The notes under the pieces: generated by a model | The model's database searches: none | What the model saw: the letters and a program-made list of their open reading frames with translations, nothing else | What the model was told of the DNA's origin: nothing | In this document: positions 27,141 to 38,192 of the stretch, one piece after another | Layout of the letters: each line of letters begins with the position of its first letter | Position numbering within the stretch: position 1 is the stretch's first letter | Position numbers and translations under genes: made by a program | Source of the DNA: Parietaria judaica | Taxonomy: Eukaryota; Streptophyta; Magnoliopsida; Rosales; Urticaceae | Direction: 5' to 3' | NCBI GenBank assembly: GCA_954871525.1 | Contig: OX940865.1 | Location: 14,708,606-14,772,605 of the forward strand | Length of the DNA stretch: 64,000 bases

Positions 27141-27773
27141 ATAATAATAGATTTCATAAATTTTGATATTTTGGTATAGTACTATATTGATATATTGATA
27201 TGCTGTCAAGTATTTTTTGTTAACCATATTTTTAACGTTTCAAAATTTATCTGATTATATTAAATAAAATCATAAATTACATTACATAATTAAATCGCCA
27301 ATGAGTTTAACTTAGATGTATATGATTTTCCTATAAGAATAAACAACAAAATAATTTGATTTCATAATATTTTTAACGTCACCGCGCAAAACGCGGTGCC
27401 GGTCCACTAGTTTTGATAATTTGACTAATGGAAAGGCTAGGCAAACGGTTGACTACCACGTGGACGATTTGACTAATCGAAGTTGATCAAAATTGGAAGG
27501 AAAAATAATCAGCCCATTTAGCTAATATTACGTACATATACCGCTATTAAATGAGTTTTCATGCCGCTCCACTTGATCTAAGTTTATAGACTTATGCCAC
27601 AATTATCCCATATCAAAATGATAAGTACCAACATAAAACAAATGCGACTTTGAAAGTTCCAAACTTTACCAATAAAATTGTAATTTGAAATAGAATAATG
27701 TAAGTATGATTTGGGCTAAGCCCATCTACCGTTTGAGGCCTATATTTCAATGGATATCCAATATATTTTCTAC
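27141..27773. repeat. left arm of the inverted repeat around the F-box gene
   Basis: About 630 bases that return in reverse complement at 30118-30740 with high identity. Shared landmarks include GGATATCCA, GGGCTAAGCCCAT, CGCTATTAAATGAG and the Helitron end. The arm includes about 270 bases of Helitron 3' sequence plus about 360 bases of flank, so a segment was duplicated after the Helitron inserted. Confidence 0.85.
27380..27410 (+). mobile_element. Helitron 3' terminus
   Basis: The hairpin CACCGCG-CAAAA-CGCGGTG is followed by a short spacer and terminal CTAG, then T. This is the Helitron signature of a 3' hairpin and CTRR end inserted between A and T. The element body should lie to the left. 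Confidence 0.75.
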
Positions 27774-27798
27774 GATATATATATATATATATATATAA

Positions 27799-28322
27799 GG
27801 GTAAACTGCGGCTAATATACCCAATGTTTGATTCACTGCGGATTATGTACCCAATGTTTATTTTCTACGGCTAATGTACCCAATGTTTGATTCGCTGCGG
27901 ATTATGTACCCAATGTTTATTTCCGTTAGATTTTTCATCCATTCCGTCACTTGACCGTTAACCAGTGCCACGTCAGCTCCACCTAAGAACCCACGTGGTG
28001 CTGATTCCTCCAATCGCGACCTGCCACGTGTCATGTGGCATTGCAAAATTGCAAAAAAAATTACAATTTTTTTTACACAATGCCACATGACACGTGGCAG
28101 GTCGCGATTGGAGGAATTAGCGCCACATGGGTTCTTAGGTGGAGTTGATGTGGCACTGGTTAACGGTCAAGTGACGGAATGGATGAAAAATCTAATGGAA
28201 ATAAACATTGGGTACATAATCCGCAGCGAATCAAACATTGAGTACATTAGTTGTCGAAAATAAACATTCGGTATATAATCCGCAGCGAATCAAACATTGA
28301 GTACATTAACCGCAGTTTACCC
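27799..28322. mobile_element. long-hairpin MITE, family C (524 bp)
   Basis: The terminal inverted repeat is GGGTAAACTGCGG. The arms are nearly complementary over almost their whole length, about 250 bases each, and meet near 28050-28070. The landmarks GCCACGTGTCATGTGGCATT and GGTCGCGATTGGAGGAAT pair across the centre. Internal units of about 40 bases with ACCCAATGTTTGATTCGCTG repeat in each arm. A transcript would fold into a long double-stranded hairpin. It lies about 400 bases upstream of the F-box coding region. Confidence 0.85.
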
Positions 28323-28459
28323 TATATATAAATAAAAGATAAAGTACGCATGAGTTTCGAAAGCTGTTACCTTTCCTGACATAACGAAAAAGCCCTAGAT
28401 TGCAGAACACGAGCTTTTCACCTTCATCCCATTCCAATCTGAGCCTTCTCGTTGGAAAG

Positions 28460-28639
28460 GTGAGCGACTGATTCATTGATTTTTTTTAGCCATCTCGACT
28501 GAGCTTTCTGTTTATCTTTTTTTTTATTATTATTATTGAGCGTGATTTATTCGTTGAGTTCTTATTAGCCTTCGATTAATCGGGTTCTTTTTTCTTTTTT
28601 ATTACTGAATGTGATTTATTCATTGATTTTTTTTTTCAG
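28460..28639 (+). other. probable intron in the F-box gene leader
   Basis: The candidate donor AAAG/GTGAGC follows a CT-rich leader, and the acceptor TTTTTTTCAG ends a pyrimidine tract. The interval and the bases after it contain near-duplicate TGTGATTTATTC and CCTTCGATTWATCGG units. The splice is predicted, not proven. Confidence 0.45.
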
Positions 28640-28716
28640 CCTTCGATTTATCGGATTCTTTTTTATTGAATGTGATTTATTCACTGGGGTTTTAACGATT
28701 TACTGATTAATTATAC

Positions 28717-29862
28717 ATGATCTCAGATAACATGGCTACATTACTTCCGGATGACCTGATTTTCTTGGAGATCCTGACGAGATTGCCCGCGAAATCTCTG
28801 ATGAGATTTAAGTGCGTCTCCAAAATTTGGAAGACTCTCATCTCTGGCGACCCTCACTTCATCAACGCCCATCGAAAACAACATAATTCCGAGGACAACC
28901 CATTGGCGATATTAACATACAGCGAAGACGTAGACGATGAAGAAGATGAAGACATGGAGGATGTTGAATCTATAGTAGAACCAACACCGGGGCCACAAAT
29001 AGCAAAGCTGCTCTCCGAGCAGTGTTCGAAGGCCTTGGAAGTTGACATGTCTTATTTCGTCAAAGAATACGGCACTGTCAGATTCACGAGCTCCTGCGAA
29101 GGTTTGATCTGTGTGAAGGCCGACGAGCTCCCAGAGCGAGTGGTGTTGTGGAACCCGGCGACTCAACAGCGGAGGCAGCTTCCATGCCCATCAGACGATA
29201 GTGAGCTTCGTTGTGTGGCTATCGGAATGGACGACCGGAGCGGGGATTGGAAAGTCGTCCGCTTATGCTTGGACGTGCTTAACATAGACTTTCCCTATGA
29301 GTTTTCGGTGCGTGCTCACGTGTTTGTCAAGAGCAGCACTGCTTGGAGAGACTGCGGGGCCTCAGGGATTAGAAGATATGTAAGACGGACAAACCCAGTA
29401 GCGGCAGCTGGCGCTCTGCATTGGTTGTGCATCGACGGACAGGAGATTCTGTCGTTCGACCTAGACACCGAGGTATTACGATTATCGAACGGGCCAGACT
29501 GTAAATACTTTACCATTTGCAAGTGGAGGTCTTCGGTTGCAGCTTTCACGTACGACGATACTGACAATAGCCCCGATGGCTACAATAAGTCATGTTATCT
29601 GATGGTGTCGTCGGCTTCCTCCGACGATGGCAGGTTGATTTGGAGTAAGCTTCTGATGTTCACCCCGGGATTGTCCGAGATTTATAGATCGATTTGGAGA
29701 GAGCAGATTCTAGTGGTGTATTCCTATCCATATTGTATGATGGCTTTGATCGACCCTAAAGCACCCGAAGAAGTGAGAAAGCTCGAACAATTTCGCATTA
29801 ATATTCACGGAGGATGTGGGGACTTCAGAGATTACGTCCTTACGATCGAATCTGTCTTTTGA
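28717..29862 (+). CDS. F-box protein with FBA-type C-terminal domain
   Basis: Single-exon coding region of 381 codons. The first ATG is at 28717, but the ATG at 28732 (MATLLPDDL) fits the family start better. Residues about 6-50 are an F-box (LPDDLIFLEILTRLPAKSLM, then CVSKIWKTLI), which by family knowledge binds SKP1 in an SCF ubiquitin ligase. An acidic stretch DDEEDEDMEDVE lies at about 72-83. From about residue 117 the FBA pattern appears (SSCEGLICV, LWNPATQQRRQLP, then a beta-rich region with LHWLCIDGQEILSFDL). The C-terminal region should bind the target, which is unknown. No lesion was seen. The gene sits between two inverted arms and behind a hairpin MITE, so its expression may be prone to small-RNA effects (inference). 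Confidence 0.88.
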   Translation: MISDNMATLLPDDLIFLEILTRLPAKSLMRFKCVSKIWKTLISGDPHFINAHRKQHNSEDNPLAILTYSEDVDDEEDEDMEDVESIVEPTPGPQIAKLLSEQCSKALEVDMSYFVKEYGTVRFTSSCEGLICVKADELPERVVLWNPATQQRRQLPCPSDDSELRCVAIGMDDRSGDWKVVRLCLDVLNIDFPYEFSVRAHVFVKSSTAWRDCGASGIRRYVRRTNPVAAAGALHWLCIDGQEILSFDLDTEVLRLSNGPDCKYFTICKWRSSVAAFTYDDTDNSPDGYNKSCYLMVSSASSDDGRLIWSKLLMFTPGLSEIYRSIWREQILVVYSYPYCMMALIDPKAPEEVRKLEQFRINIHGGCGDFRDYVLTIESVF

Positions 29863-29923
29863 TGTTCGAGTATTGATTTTGTTTTAAGTAATTCTGTACT
29901 CGGACACAGAGTTGGTTATACAC

Positions 29924-29951
29924 GGGGGCGGGGCGGGGTGGGGCGGGGCGG
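29924..29951 (+). other. G-quadruplex-prone G-rich tract after the F-box gene
   Basis: Five G-runs of four or five bases separated by one base (CGGGGCGGGGTGGGG pattern) start 62 bases past the stop codon, in AT-rich DNA. It fits the G4 consensus on the plus strand and would lie in the 3' UTR. It may instead be a GC-rich transposon terminus. Confidence 0.55.
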
Positions 29952-30117
29952 AGCTACGTTGGCAGTAGCGGGGTCGACCACTCGTTATATTTAATCTACT
30001 AATATCATTATTAATATAGTTAACTAAAATGTCAGACTAATGTATTTACGAAACTCATGCGTACTTGTAGACCCTTTATCTTTTATTTATATACACACAT
30101 ATATATATATATATATA

Positions 30118-30740
30118 TTGGATATCCATTGAAATATAGGCCTCAAACGGTAGATGGGCTTAGCCCACATCATACTTACATTATTCTATTTCAAATTACA
30201 ATTTTATTGGTAAAGTTTGGAACTTTCAAAGTCGCATTTGTTTTATGTTGGTACTTATCATTTTGATATGGGATAATTGTGGCATAAGTCTATGAATTTA
30301 GATCAAGTGGAGCGGCATGAAAACTCATTTAATAGCGGTACATGTACGTAACATTAGCTAAATGGGCTGATTATTTTTCCTTCCAATTTTGATCAACTTC
30401 GATTAGTCAAATCGTCCACGTGGTAATCAACCGTCTGCCTAGCCTTTCCATTAGTCAAATTATCAAAACTAGTGGACCGGCACCGCGCTTTACGCGGTGA
30501 CGTTAAAAATATTATGAAATCAAATTATTTTGTTGTTTATTCTTATAGGAAAATCATATACATCTAAGTTAAACTCATTGGCGATTTAATTATGTAATGT
30601 AATTTATGATTTTATTTAATATAATCAGATAAATTTTGAAACGTTAAAAATATGGTTAACAAAAAATACTTGACAGCATATCAATATATCAATATAGTAC
30701 TATACCAAAATATCAAAATTTATGAAATCTATTATTTTAA
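30118..30740. repeat. right arm of the inverted repeat around the F-box gene
   Basis: Reverse complement of 27141-27773 from GGATATCC inward to AATCTATTATT at the outer edge. Small differences, such as ACATGTACGTAAC against the GTTACGTACATAT side, show the arms have begun to diverge. Beyond 30740 a MITE arm interrupts the match. Confidence 0.85.
30469..30500 (-). mobile_element. Helitron 3' terminus (inverted copy)
   Basis: On the minus strand: hairpin CACCGCG-TAAAG-CGCGGTG, spacer, CTAG, then T. It is the inverted duplicate of the terminus at 27380-27410, with two changed bases in the loop. Confidence 0.75.
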
Positions 30741-30742
30741 TA

Positions 30743-30850
30743 AGGTAAACTATGGCTAAAATACTCAATGTTTCATTTTTTTTAATTATATACCCAAAAA
30801 ATTTTTTGGTGGCTATAATACCCAAAGTTTTTTCCGTTAACGCCAAACGT
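30743..30850. mobile_element. single arm of a family C-like MITE
   Basis: It begins GGTAAACTATGGCTAAAATA and continues with repeated TACCCAAA units, resembling the arm of the 27799-28322 element. The opposite arm is missing, and copia-derived DNA follows directly. Confidence 0.5.
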
Positions 30851-31665
30851 ACTTGAAACGTCACGTTCTTCGGTTAAGCGGAAAATAACGATAAACAAAC
30901 ACACGCGAAAGTAAAGAGACACACACGATATTTTGTTAACGCAGTTCGATACCTATCTACTCTGCGGGGCCCTCACCCAGATTAATCAACATTGATAATT
31001 ACAAGATGGACGTACACAATCGATTTGTTCACCGAACAACAAACTGGAAAATACACTCTAACCAGTGCTACCAGTGATGTAACCAGACTTGTAACCTGCT
31101 GATTAAGACGACGACATGGCGGCTCGGCAAGCGGGTAAGGCGACTTACGGCGAGTGACGATCTGTGCAAGTATGCACAACTCCGTTGACGATAGTGAAGT
31201 GCTTCAGACCTCTTCAGACTTATTCTCGGGAAGAAAACGCCAACGAACAATCCACGGAAATTGTGAGAAAAAGCCTAGAATGCTCTCTGTAGCTCTGAAC
31301 GATTTTCTCTCACTTTATGGCTGGAAGGATGAACGAAATTGGGAGCCCTAGATTAGTTTAAATAGATCCCCAAAAGCTCTCAACAAGATAACAACTTCTT
31401 CCACATTTTAAGGCTTTTTACTTAGTCTTTCCTTGACTAAGTATTTTCTCCATAATTCGAATTTAAACAACTCATTCAACTCTGATATTTGACCAACAGA
31501 TAATGGAGAACGAATTCCTTAAATATCTCAACCAAAACGGACCAATTCCGCTTTATGGATAAGGAGATCGTAGGTATGACCGCACATATGATCAACAATA
31601 CTGCCAAACATGAAACTGCACTAAACAGTCAAATAAAGACAGTTTTTCAAACTCCCCCTTTGGCA
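30850..31665 (-). mobile_element. Ty1-copia 3' end: polypurine tract and LTR fragment
   Basis: On the minus strand, CAAAAATGCCAAAGGGGGAG at about 31650-31669 is typical of the end of plant copia pol and the polypurine tract. About 800 bases of LTR-like sequence follow, with an ATTTAAACT promoter-like motif near 31345-31365 and GCGGGGCCCTCACCC plus AACGCAGTTCG near 30940-30980. No clean TG...CA pair or target duplication was resolved, and no protease, integrase or RT frame remains. Confidence 0.5.
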
Positions 31666-31689
31666 TTTTTGTTGAGCAGATTATTAGGT

Positions 31690-32280
31690 GACCCGTAGAC
31701 ATGTAGCGACGAGCAAACGATCATGAAATAAACATGAAAGATATATGAATACAATATCTATTCTATTCTGTTTATGTTATCTTATACTATCTTCTAATAT
31801 TGCTATTTTATTTACAGCAGTTATGGAATTTTAAAATTTTATGTACAAAAGAATAATGAAATAATATTAACAAGTTGTGTGTCACGTGGAAGAAAGAAGA
31901 ATAAATAGATTAGCAATAAAGAGGAGATATAATTTAAATATCATAAAGACTCAATTTTATGACTTATTCGCTAAGAAGTATTTAGAGGTATTAAGTGATT
32001 AATAAAAGCAAATATACTTAAATCTGTTTCATTAATATTAAGAGACTAGTTATACACACTTCTAACTTCTATCCTTCCGATTTCTATTACAAATGACATA
32101 TTCTTTCATTAAAAAAAACTATATATTTATTTAGGATAAACGTGTTTTTTCGTGTTTATTTTTTTTTCCTTTTTTTTTTATATCATTGGGTTACCTTTAC
32201 GCCTCAAAGTCCCAAATTCAAGTATTCAATCATGGCGAGATAATAGATGAACCTCCATTTTGTTATATAATAATAAATTT
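31690..32280. other. AT-rich intergenic DNA
   Basis: No gene or element was recognised between the copia fragment and the hAT element. Confidence 0.5.
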
Positions 32281-32640
32281 CAAGGTTCAACTTATCGAGA
32301 TAACCGATAAATCGCTTGCCGTTATCGACGGATTAATCGACGGATTACCGGATTATCGACGGAAAACTAATAATACTGTAGCTTACCAATTACCGATACT
32401 TATCGAGGATTATCGATACTTTTCGATACTTATCGATGGATAACTTACAAAATATTTTTATAATCTCAAACAAACATATGAAGATAAAGCCATACACACA
32501 TAAGCCTATGATACCAATAAAACATAGTCTCACAAATGTATCAAACACGTAGTCCAACAACTCATACACACAATATATAGGTAATAGGTAGAATGGTAGA
32601 TAATACTCAAAGTCTCAAACTCAAACCGACTTCTCGAACC

Positions 32641-33267
32641 TCAGAAGAACGAAGATCTCCTGTGGGCCTCCATAACACCGATGACACCACTTGCTTCCAT
32701 ATGCATGTTTAGATACGTGTTCCAAAACAAGCCATGTGGCTCGAAGTGTGTACGGAAGTAACTCACGTGGTAATCATATACGTGTTGGGAACTGAAGATG
32801 CCTGCACGATTTGGATAAAATGGATGTGCCCAGACACCGTTCTCGAACACAGGCTGGGGAACTGAGTGCTCACCGAATTTCCCATCGACATCGTCTCTAA
32901 GTACCCAGATAGATCGTCGATGGGGTTCGAACTCTGAGAGATATAGTCACTTCCAAAGTAGAATCCAACGGCAGAAGATGCGTCGTCTTGCTGCTGAGGA
33001 GGATCAGGAGACTGCTGGTCGCCATACTGTCGATCGGAATGTATCCCATGTTGGAGGGGTCGATGTTGTAGTTCGGGTTGGAGCGATACATATCACCTGT
33101 TTTGTAATCATATTAGTTGACATTCATATATACTCAATTAACAAAATTCAAATAAACGGTACATTCAAAGAAAAATAGTAATCACCTGTTTCAGACCCTC
33201 CCCACCCTCCGTGGGCGCCACCTCCTCCGCCACCCCAGCCACCCTGTGTGCCACCTCCTCCGCCACC
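32641..33267 (-). pseudogene. decayed 3' tail of the hAT transposase gene
   Basis: Directly after the TAG at 33268-33270 the same frame continues as a glycine-rich tail (GGGGGTQGGWGG) to a donor at 33185, with a matching acceptor before 33096. The last exon then shows MYRSNPNYNIDPSNMGY in one frame, a Q/D/P-rich stretch (GDQQSPDPPQQQDD) in the next, and a further frame ending ASGVIGVMEAHRRSSFF at 32641. This looks like a once-longer C-terminus broken by one stop and at least two frameshifts. Confidence 0.6.
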
Positions 33268-35774
33268 CTATCCACTTTGCGAAGAGCTATGGGAAGGGGA
33301 TGTACGGTAAGTAGAAGCCGTATGAGTACGACGTTGACTGGCACTGGGCCCAGCGACGCTTGAGCCGCAGTCAACTCCTCCATAAACTCCCGGGGGGTTG
33401 GCAGGGGGACCGATTCTTTGCTCACCAAGGACTTGGCTGATCACAACTCCAAATGTTCGAGCCTCCTCGGCGATCTCTAGGTCTGGGTTGCCTTCTTCAT
33501 CATCGAGGTGGATTGGTCGGATCCACTCTACAATTGCATCCTCGCAGTCACAACCTGCATAAGCCATCGCCAAAGACCGGGTGAGGTACTCGTAAGGATC
33601 GGCTTTGTCCACCTGTTCATACTGAGTCTTTATGTCTCGCAACGCTAGCTTCTGATTGTAGTTGCAGAATACTAGCTTCTCTAGTGTTGAGTACGCCAGA
33701 CGATTGCAGAGCTTGGTGTGGATCGGGGCAAAAGTGCTCCAGTTCCTCTCGCACGCGGACGCGGTCTGAGACAAAATCCTCACTGCTAGCTTCTGCAACG
33801 TGGGGCATGGACCCCCAAAGATGTTCCACCACTCAGCTGAAAATAAATCAGAAATATAGTTAGAATAATCAGAAGATACAACTTAGCATGCTTAGTGGAT
33901 TACAATATATTCTTTCTTACCGGGTGCAAGAGTCTTCCGAGCTGCCACACATGACCGCTCGCGCAACGGACCTGTAGCGTCACGGAACCGCACGCACTAC
34001 AATTCAAGAAAAAGAGTTATATTTTATTAAATCACAAGAAATAATACACAGTTAAATTGAGATCTAACCTCTTCTGCGAGATGTGTCACATCCTCGTTAG
34101 GAAACAATCGATCGTAGACCCTGGTGACATCTATGATTGCGTTTTCTGGCATCACAATATCTCGCTTGTACGCGAGTCTAGGGTTCAAGAAGTGGGCCGC
34201 AATATGCAATGGATGCTCCAAGTTTTTATGCCATCTCGCTTCCATGATATCGACCGCCCATTGCTTTCCAGGAAGTGCACCAAGCTCTGACTGGATGATT
34301 TCGAACAAGCGATACACCATACCCATCGTCGGATGCACCTCAGTGTCGACAAAACGAAGTGCGGTGTACATGGGGGTGAAAACAGCGATGGCCTTGTCAA
34401 CGGAAACCCAAAAAGGCTCGCTCAAGCACAACATGGCCGCGGCTCTCCCTTCTCTCATGTCCTTGAACTTGGAGTTCTCCCACCAATCAGACAGAAACAT
34501 CGCCTTGAGTACGGCCTTCTTCCCCCGTAAGTTCTGCAGGGAGAGAAAGTTTGTGGAAAACCTCGTCGCCCCTGGACGAATGATCTCGCCACTGCATGTC
34601 TTCCTCATGGTATCCAAAACCTGGTCGTGGTTGTAGATAAACTTTGTGATGAGCCTGCACCTTTTGACGGCCTCATCGATGCTTGGCCTTTTTCCGATGT
34701 CGTGAAACATCAAGTCCACGCAGTGAGCAGCGCACGGTGTCCAGTACACATTGTACTTCTGCATCAATTCTTGGTTGTGAGGCCCGATCTCCTCGATCAC
34801 TGCAGAAAAGATCATGAACAAGTAGTGAGAGTTTTTGGCGTGTGCGGATGCGTTGATTGCCTTTATAAACAATGTCCTCCCCGCCGAAAAGACCATTATG
34901 TTCAAGATGGACATATTCGTCGGTCCAGTCCAACCGTCTGACATGATCGTCACGCCAAATTTCTGCCACACAGGAATCTGATCCTGCTTGTACTTCTGCC
35001 ACTCCTCGTACTCGAGGCTCAGATACTTGCCCGCGATGTCCTTCGACGAGGGATACGGGCATCCGACGCCTACAATTGTAAATGCATTATTAAATATTAT
35101 TAATACGAAATCAAAAATTAAAAATGAAATAAAAATAAAATCATAAATTAATTTACCTGGTTGGGCTACGCAAAACAACATATTGTGGAAGTGACGATCA
35201 TCTGCGTGGCACCACGGAACCCCTTTGTGGATCAGGTATTTCGCTATCGCCTTGCCCACCTTCAAAATGGTCTTCGGTAAAAACATCAAGTCGACCCTTA
35301 TTTTTTTTCCCGAAGGCCTATCGAACAATGCAGGGGCGGTGGCGGGACCGGAAGCACTTGCGCCTCCTCTTGTCTGGTTCTCTGTCCATTGTTGGGCCGC
35401 TGCCTCCTTACGTGTTCTCTTCATTACCCTTGCCACTTCTTTTTCAACGTCCACAGGGGTGGTCTGGTCATCACTGGAAGAATCGCCCACGTTGTGCAAA
35501 ATATTCTCCCGTATGTTAACCTCAATATCATGTTTTTTTGCTTCTTCTTTTGGGTACTCAGCAAAGACTCCCTGATGAGGTTACACACGTCGTTGGGGAC
35601 CTCTGTGCACGGCGCGACATTTTTGTTCTTGTCGACGCCGGCCAAATGTTTTTTCATTCTCGTTATTCCGCCTCCTCTAATCTCTTTCCCACAATAGTTG
35701 CACTTGAAACCCGAATTATTGCTCGAATCCCCATAGGGAGTGCAATGCTGCCTCGCAAGTTCGTCCTTACTCAT
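33268..35774 (-). pseudogene. hAT transposase (BED finger, DUF659-like and dimerisation domains), frameshifted
   Basis: Exons 35774-35157, 35069-34069, 33996-33921 and 33836-33268 join with GT-AG introns. Exon 1 has a BED-type zinc finger (FKCNYCGKEIRGGG, then MKKHLAG). Exon 2 has the catalytic-domain region, with the motifs SDGWTGPTNMSILN and GPHNQELMQKYNVYWTPCAA. Exon 4 has the C-terminal dimerisation region (WWNIFGG, then SQTASACERNWSTF). By family knowledge this is a cut-and-paste DNA transposase. A 7-base T run (A on the coding strand) at 35533-35539 puts the two halves of exon 1 in different frames; one extra base there restores a 754-codon reading. The 87-base intron at 35070-35156 has no in-frame stop. 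The copy is therefore nearly intact but broken. Confidence 0.85.
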
Positions 35775-35939
35775 TTTCAACCTAGACAGCAAGAAATTAC
35801 GCAAATAGTTAAAAAAATATATTGAATGCAAACTTTATGTACTTTTGTCGTCAAAAACAATTTTACCTCAAAATACAAATTAAATCCCACCAAAACAATA
35901 AATTATCGTAGCAATAAATATTTAATGAAAGCTAACAGC

Positions 35940-36700
35940 AAGAAAACTCAGTAGATTACCGGATAAATCACGAGAATACAAACTTTGATAACTTTTGCCG
36001 CAAATCCGTGAATAGCCAAAAAACAGTCAAATCTGAAAATAAATTACACCAAAAACTCAGATTAATATTTCCAAAAATATACAATGAATGAAAACACCCC
36101 AAAAAGTGAGTACATAACCTCATAAATCACGAAACCAAAACTTTGAGTAGTTTTGCCGCAATTAAGATGAAGTTCGAATTTTCGTCAAATCTGAAAATAA
36201 ATTACACCAAAAATTCAGATTAATATTTCAAAAAATATTTCATGAATGAAAACACTCAATAAAGTGATTACATTACCTCATAAATCGCAAAAGATAAACT
36301 AGGATGACTTTTCACGAATTTATGAGAAAACCCGAATAATCTCCTGATCTCGAAAAAAAAATACACAAAAAACTCAGAATAATATTTTTAAAAATATTTA
36401 ATAAATTGAAACACCCAAAAAAATGAGTACATTACCTCACAAATCACAAAATAGAAACTTCAATAACTTTTACCGAAATTATCAAGAAAGCCGAATTCTC
36501 GTCAAATCTGAAAATAAATTACACAAAAAAATCATATTATTATTTTAAAAAATATTTAATGAACGAAAATACTCAAAAAAATGAGTAGAATACTTAACAA
36601 ACGACAAAAAGATCAACTTCAAAACTTTTGCCGCAATTTTGAAAAGACCCGAATAAGCATCAAATCTGCCTAAAAAATTCACCAAAAAATCCCTAAAAAT
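35940..36700. repeat. tandem repeats (~157 bp x 5) upstream of the transposase start
   Basis: The landmark CAAATCTGAAAATAAATTACA recurs with changes at about 36028, 36183, 36340, 36504 and 36660. Each unit also has ACTTTTGCCGCAA and TACCTCATAAATC. The array lies inside the hAT element, probably in its 5' leader or first intron on the minus strand. Confidence 0.75.
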
Positions 36701-37516
36701 TCACAGTCTCTGTATCCTTTTTCCTCAAACCATAAATCAACAAAAAAAACGTAAAAATTATATTTTTTAGCAAAGTTCTAATTTCAAAACTTTGTATACT
36801 TTTACCTAACAATGATAATAATCCGAAATTCACTTAACTCTAACAAGATAATCACAAATCAAGCCATGGAAACAACTTTTAATCAAGATATATTCATGAT
36901 AATGCAAAAAAATATCTCAAAATTACAAAAGTAACAATCTTACTCATTTCTAAACATAACTCTTCATAACAATGAACTCTTAGTTTTAGAACTCAATCAA
37001 ATCTTCTAAAAATCGTGAAAATGATCAAATATCAAAGAAAAAACGCATGATTCATATACATCAACCTAAATAAGTCTTAGATCTACCAAAAAGTTTGAAA
37101 TAAATTGAAAAAATTCGGTGAAAATGGGTAAATAAAAACTTTACAGACTTTTGCCATTATATTGATAATCGTGGAAAACAAGTAAAAAGATGGATTATCC
37201 AATGTGCTTACCAGTCCGATTATCGCGAGAAGCACCAAGATTTGGCTTGGAGGCGGAGAAAAGAGGGAGAATTAGGGTTTGGAATGGATTCTCGTCGAAA
37301 AATGTCTATTTATACCCTCCAATATTAATTTTTTATTTCACGGATAAGTGCCTGTTTTTTACACTGAGAAAAGCGATAATCGCTTGGAAAAGATTTATCT
37401 CTTTTCCCGATAATCGTCGATAAATTTTCAAAACGGCAACTAATGGTATGGATTTTTTATCGGTGAGTATGGACAAGGTCGATTATCGACGATAATCATC
37501 GGTAAGTCGAACCTTG

Positions 37517-38192
37517 ATAATTAGTATCATTATATTTTAGACTTGGTCATGGTTCAATTCCCACTCCCACCGTCTACTCTTTGTTTTAGCTACTTATTCA
37601 TTACCTCTTTTTTCTTCTTCTTTCTAGAACTATAGGTAAATTGTCTTTGTATTTCACTTTATTATGAAAACTAAAAAAATTAACAAACCAATTAGTAAAT
37701 CACTTCAGTTGAACTAACACAGCAACACTAAAAATCAATATTTCAAAAGACTTACAAAACTAGAATATTTGAACCTCACATTGGACTTGTTTGATACAAC
37801 TTAATTTTGTTTTTTTAAATATTTATAGTTTTAGTTTGTAAGAAAAACTGTTATATAGAAAAACTGACGCGTGTTTGGTAAATTATTTATAAAATAATTG
37901 TTGTTGGTAACAATTAACAAAAGCTTATTTAGCGTTTGGTGAGATAAATATATTCGGGTAAAAATACTAAAATGAACTAAAAATCGTGTTTTTATTTTCA
38001 GAAAAAATCAAAAGCTACGAATTCTAACTTTTACAACTCATGTACAAAAATCCAAAATCGCTTTTAGGTTTTTTGTAACACCGGTTTTACGAAACACTGC
38101 TTTTTAAAAACAAAGAAGGTCTTTGTAAACTGAACCAAACGCACACAATACATCCATGTCAAATTAATTGTTTACTATGATTTATTATTCTA
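37517..38192. other. intergenic DNA between the hAT element and Helitron A
   Basis: No gene or repeat was recognised. Confidence 0.5.

Larger units (their letters stand above)
32281..37516 (-). mobile_element. large hAT element with transposase (about 5.2 kb)
   Basis: The left end CAAGGTTCAACTTATCGA and the right end, read inward as CAAGGTTCGACTTACCGA, form an 18-base terminal inverted repeat with two mismatches. Subterminal copies of TTATCGACGG/TTATCGACGA cluster at 32325-32440 and 37365-37500, as expected of transposase binding sites. The interior carries a multi-exon hAT transposase gene on the minus strand and a block of intronic tandem repeats. The flanking 8-mers ATAAATTT and ATAATTAG match only in part, so the insertion is not young or the boundary is off by a few bases. 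Confidence 0.8.

Noticed and set aside
27858..28263. Two mirror-image 76-codon frames
   Set aside because: They arise from the two complementary arms of the hairpin MITE, not from genes.
34057..34941. Several plus-strand frames up to 170 codons
   Set aside because: They are antisense to the hAT transposase exons, which carry recognisable domains on the minus strand.
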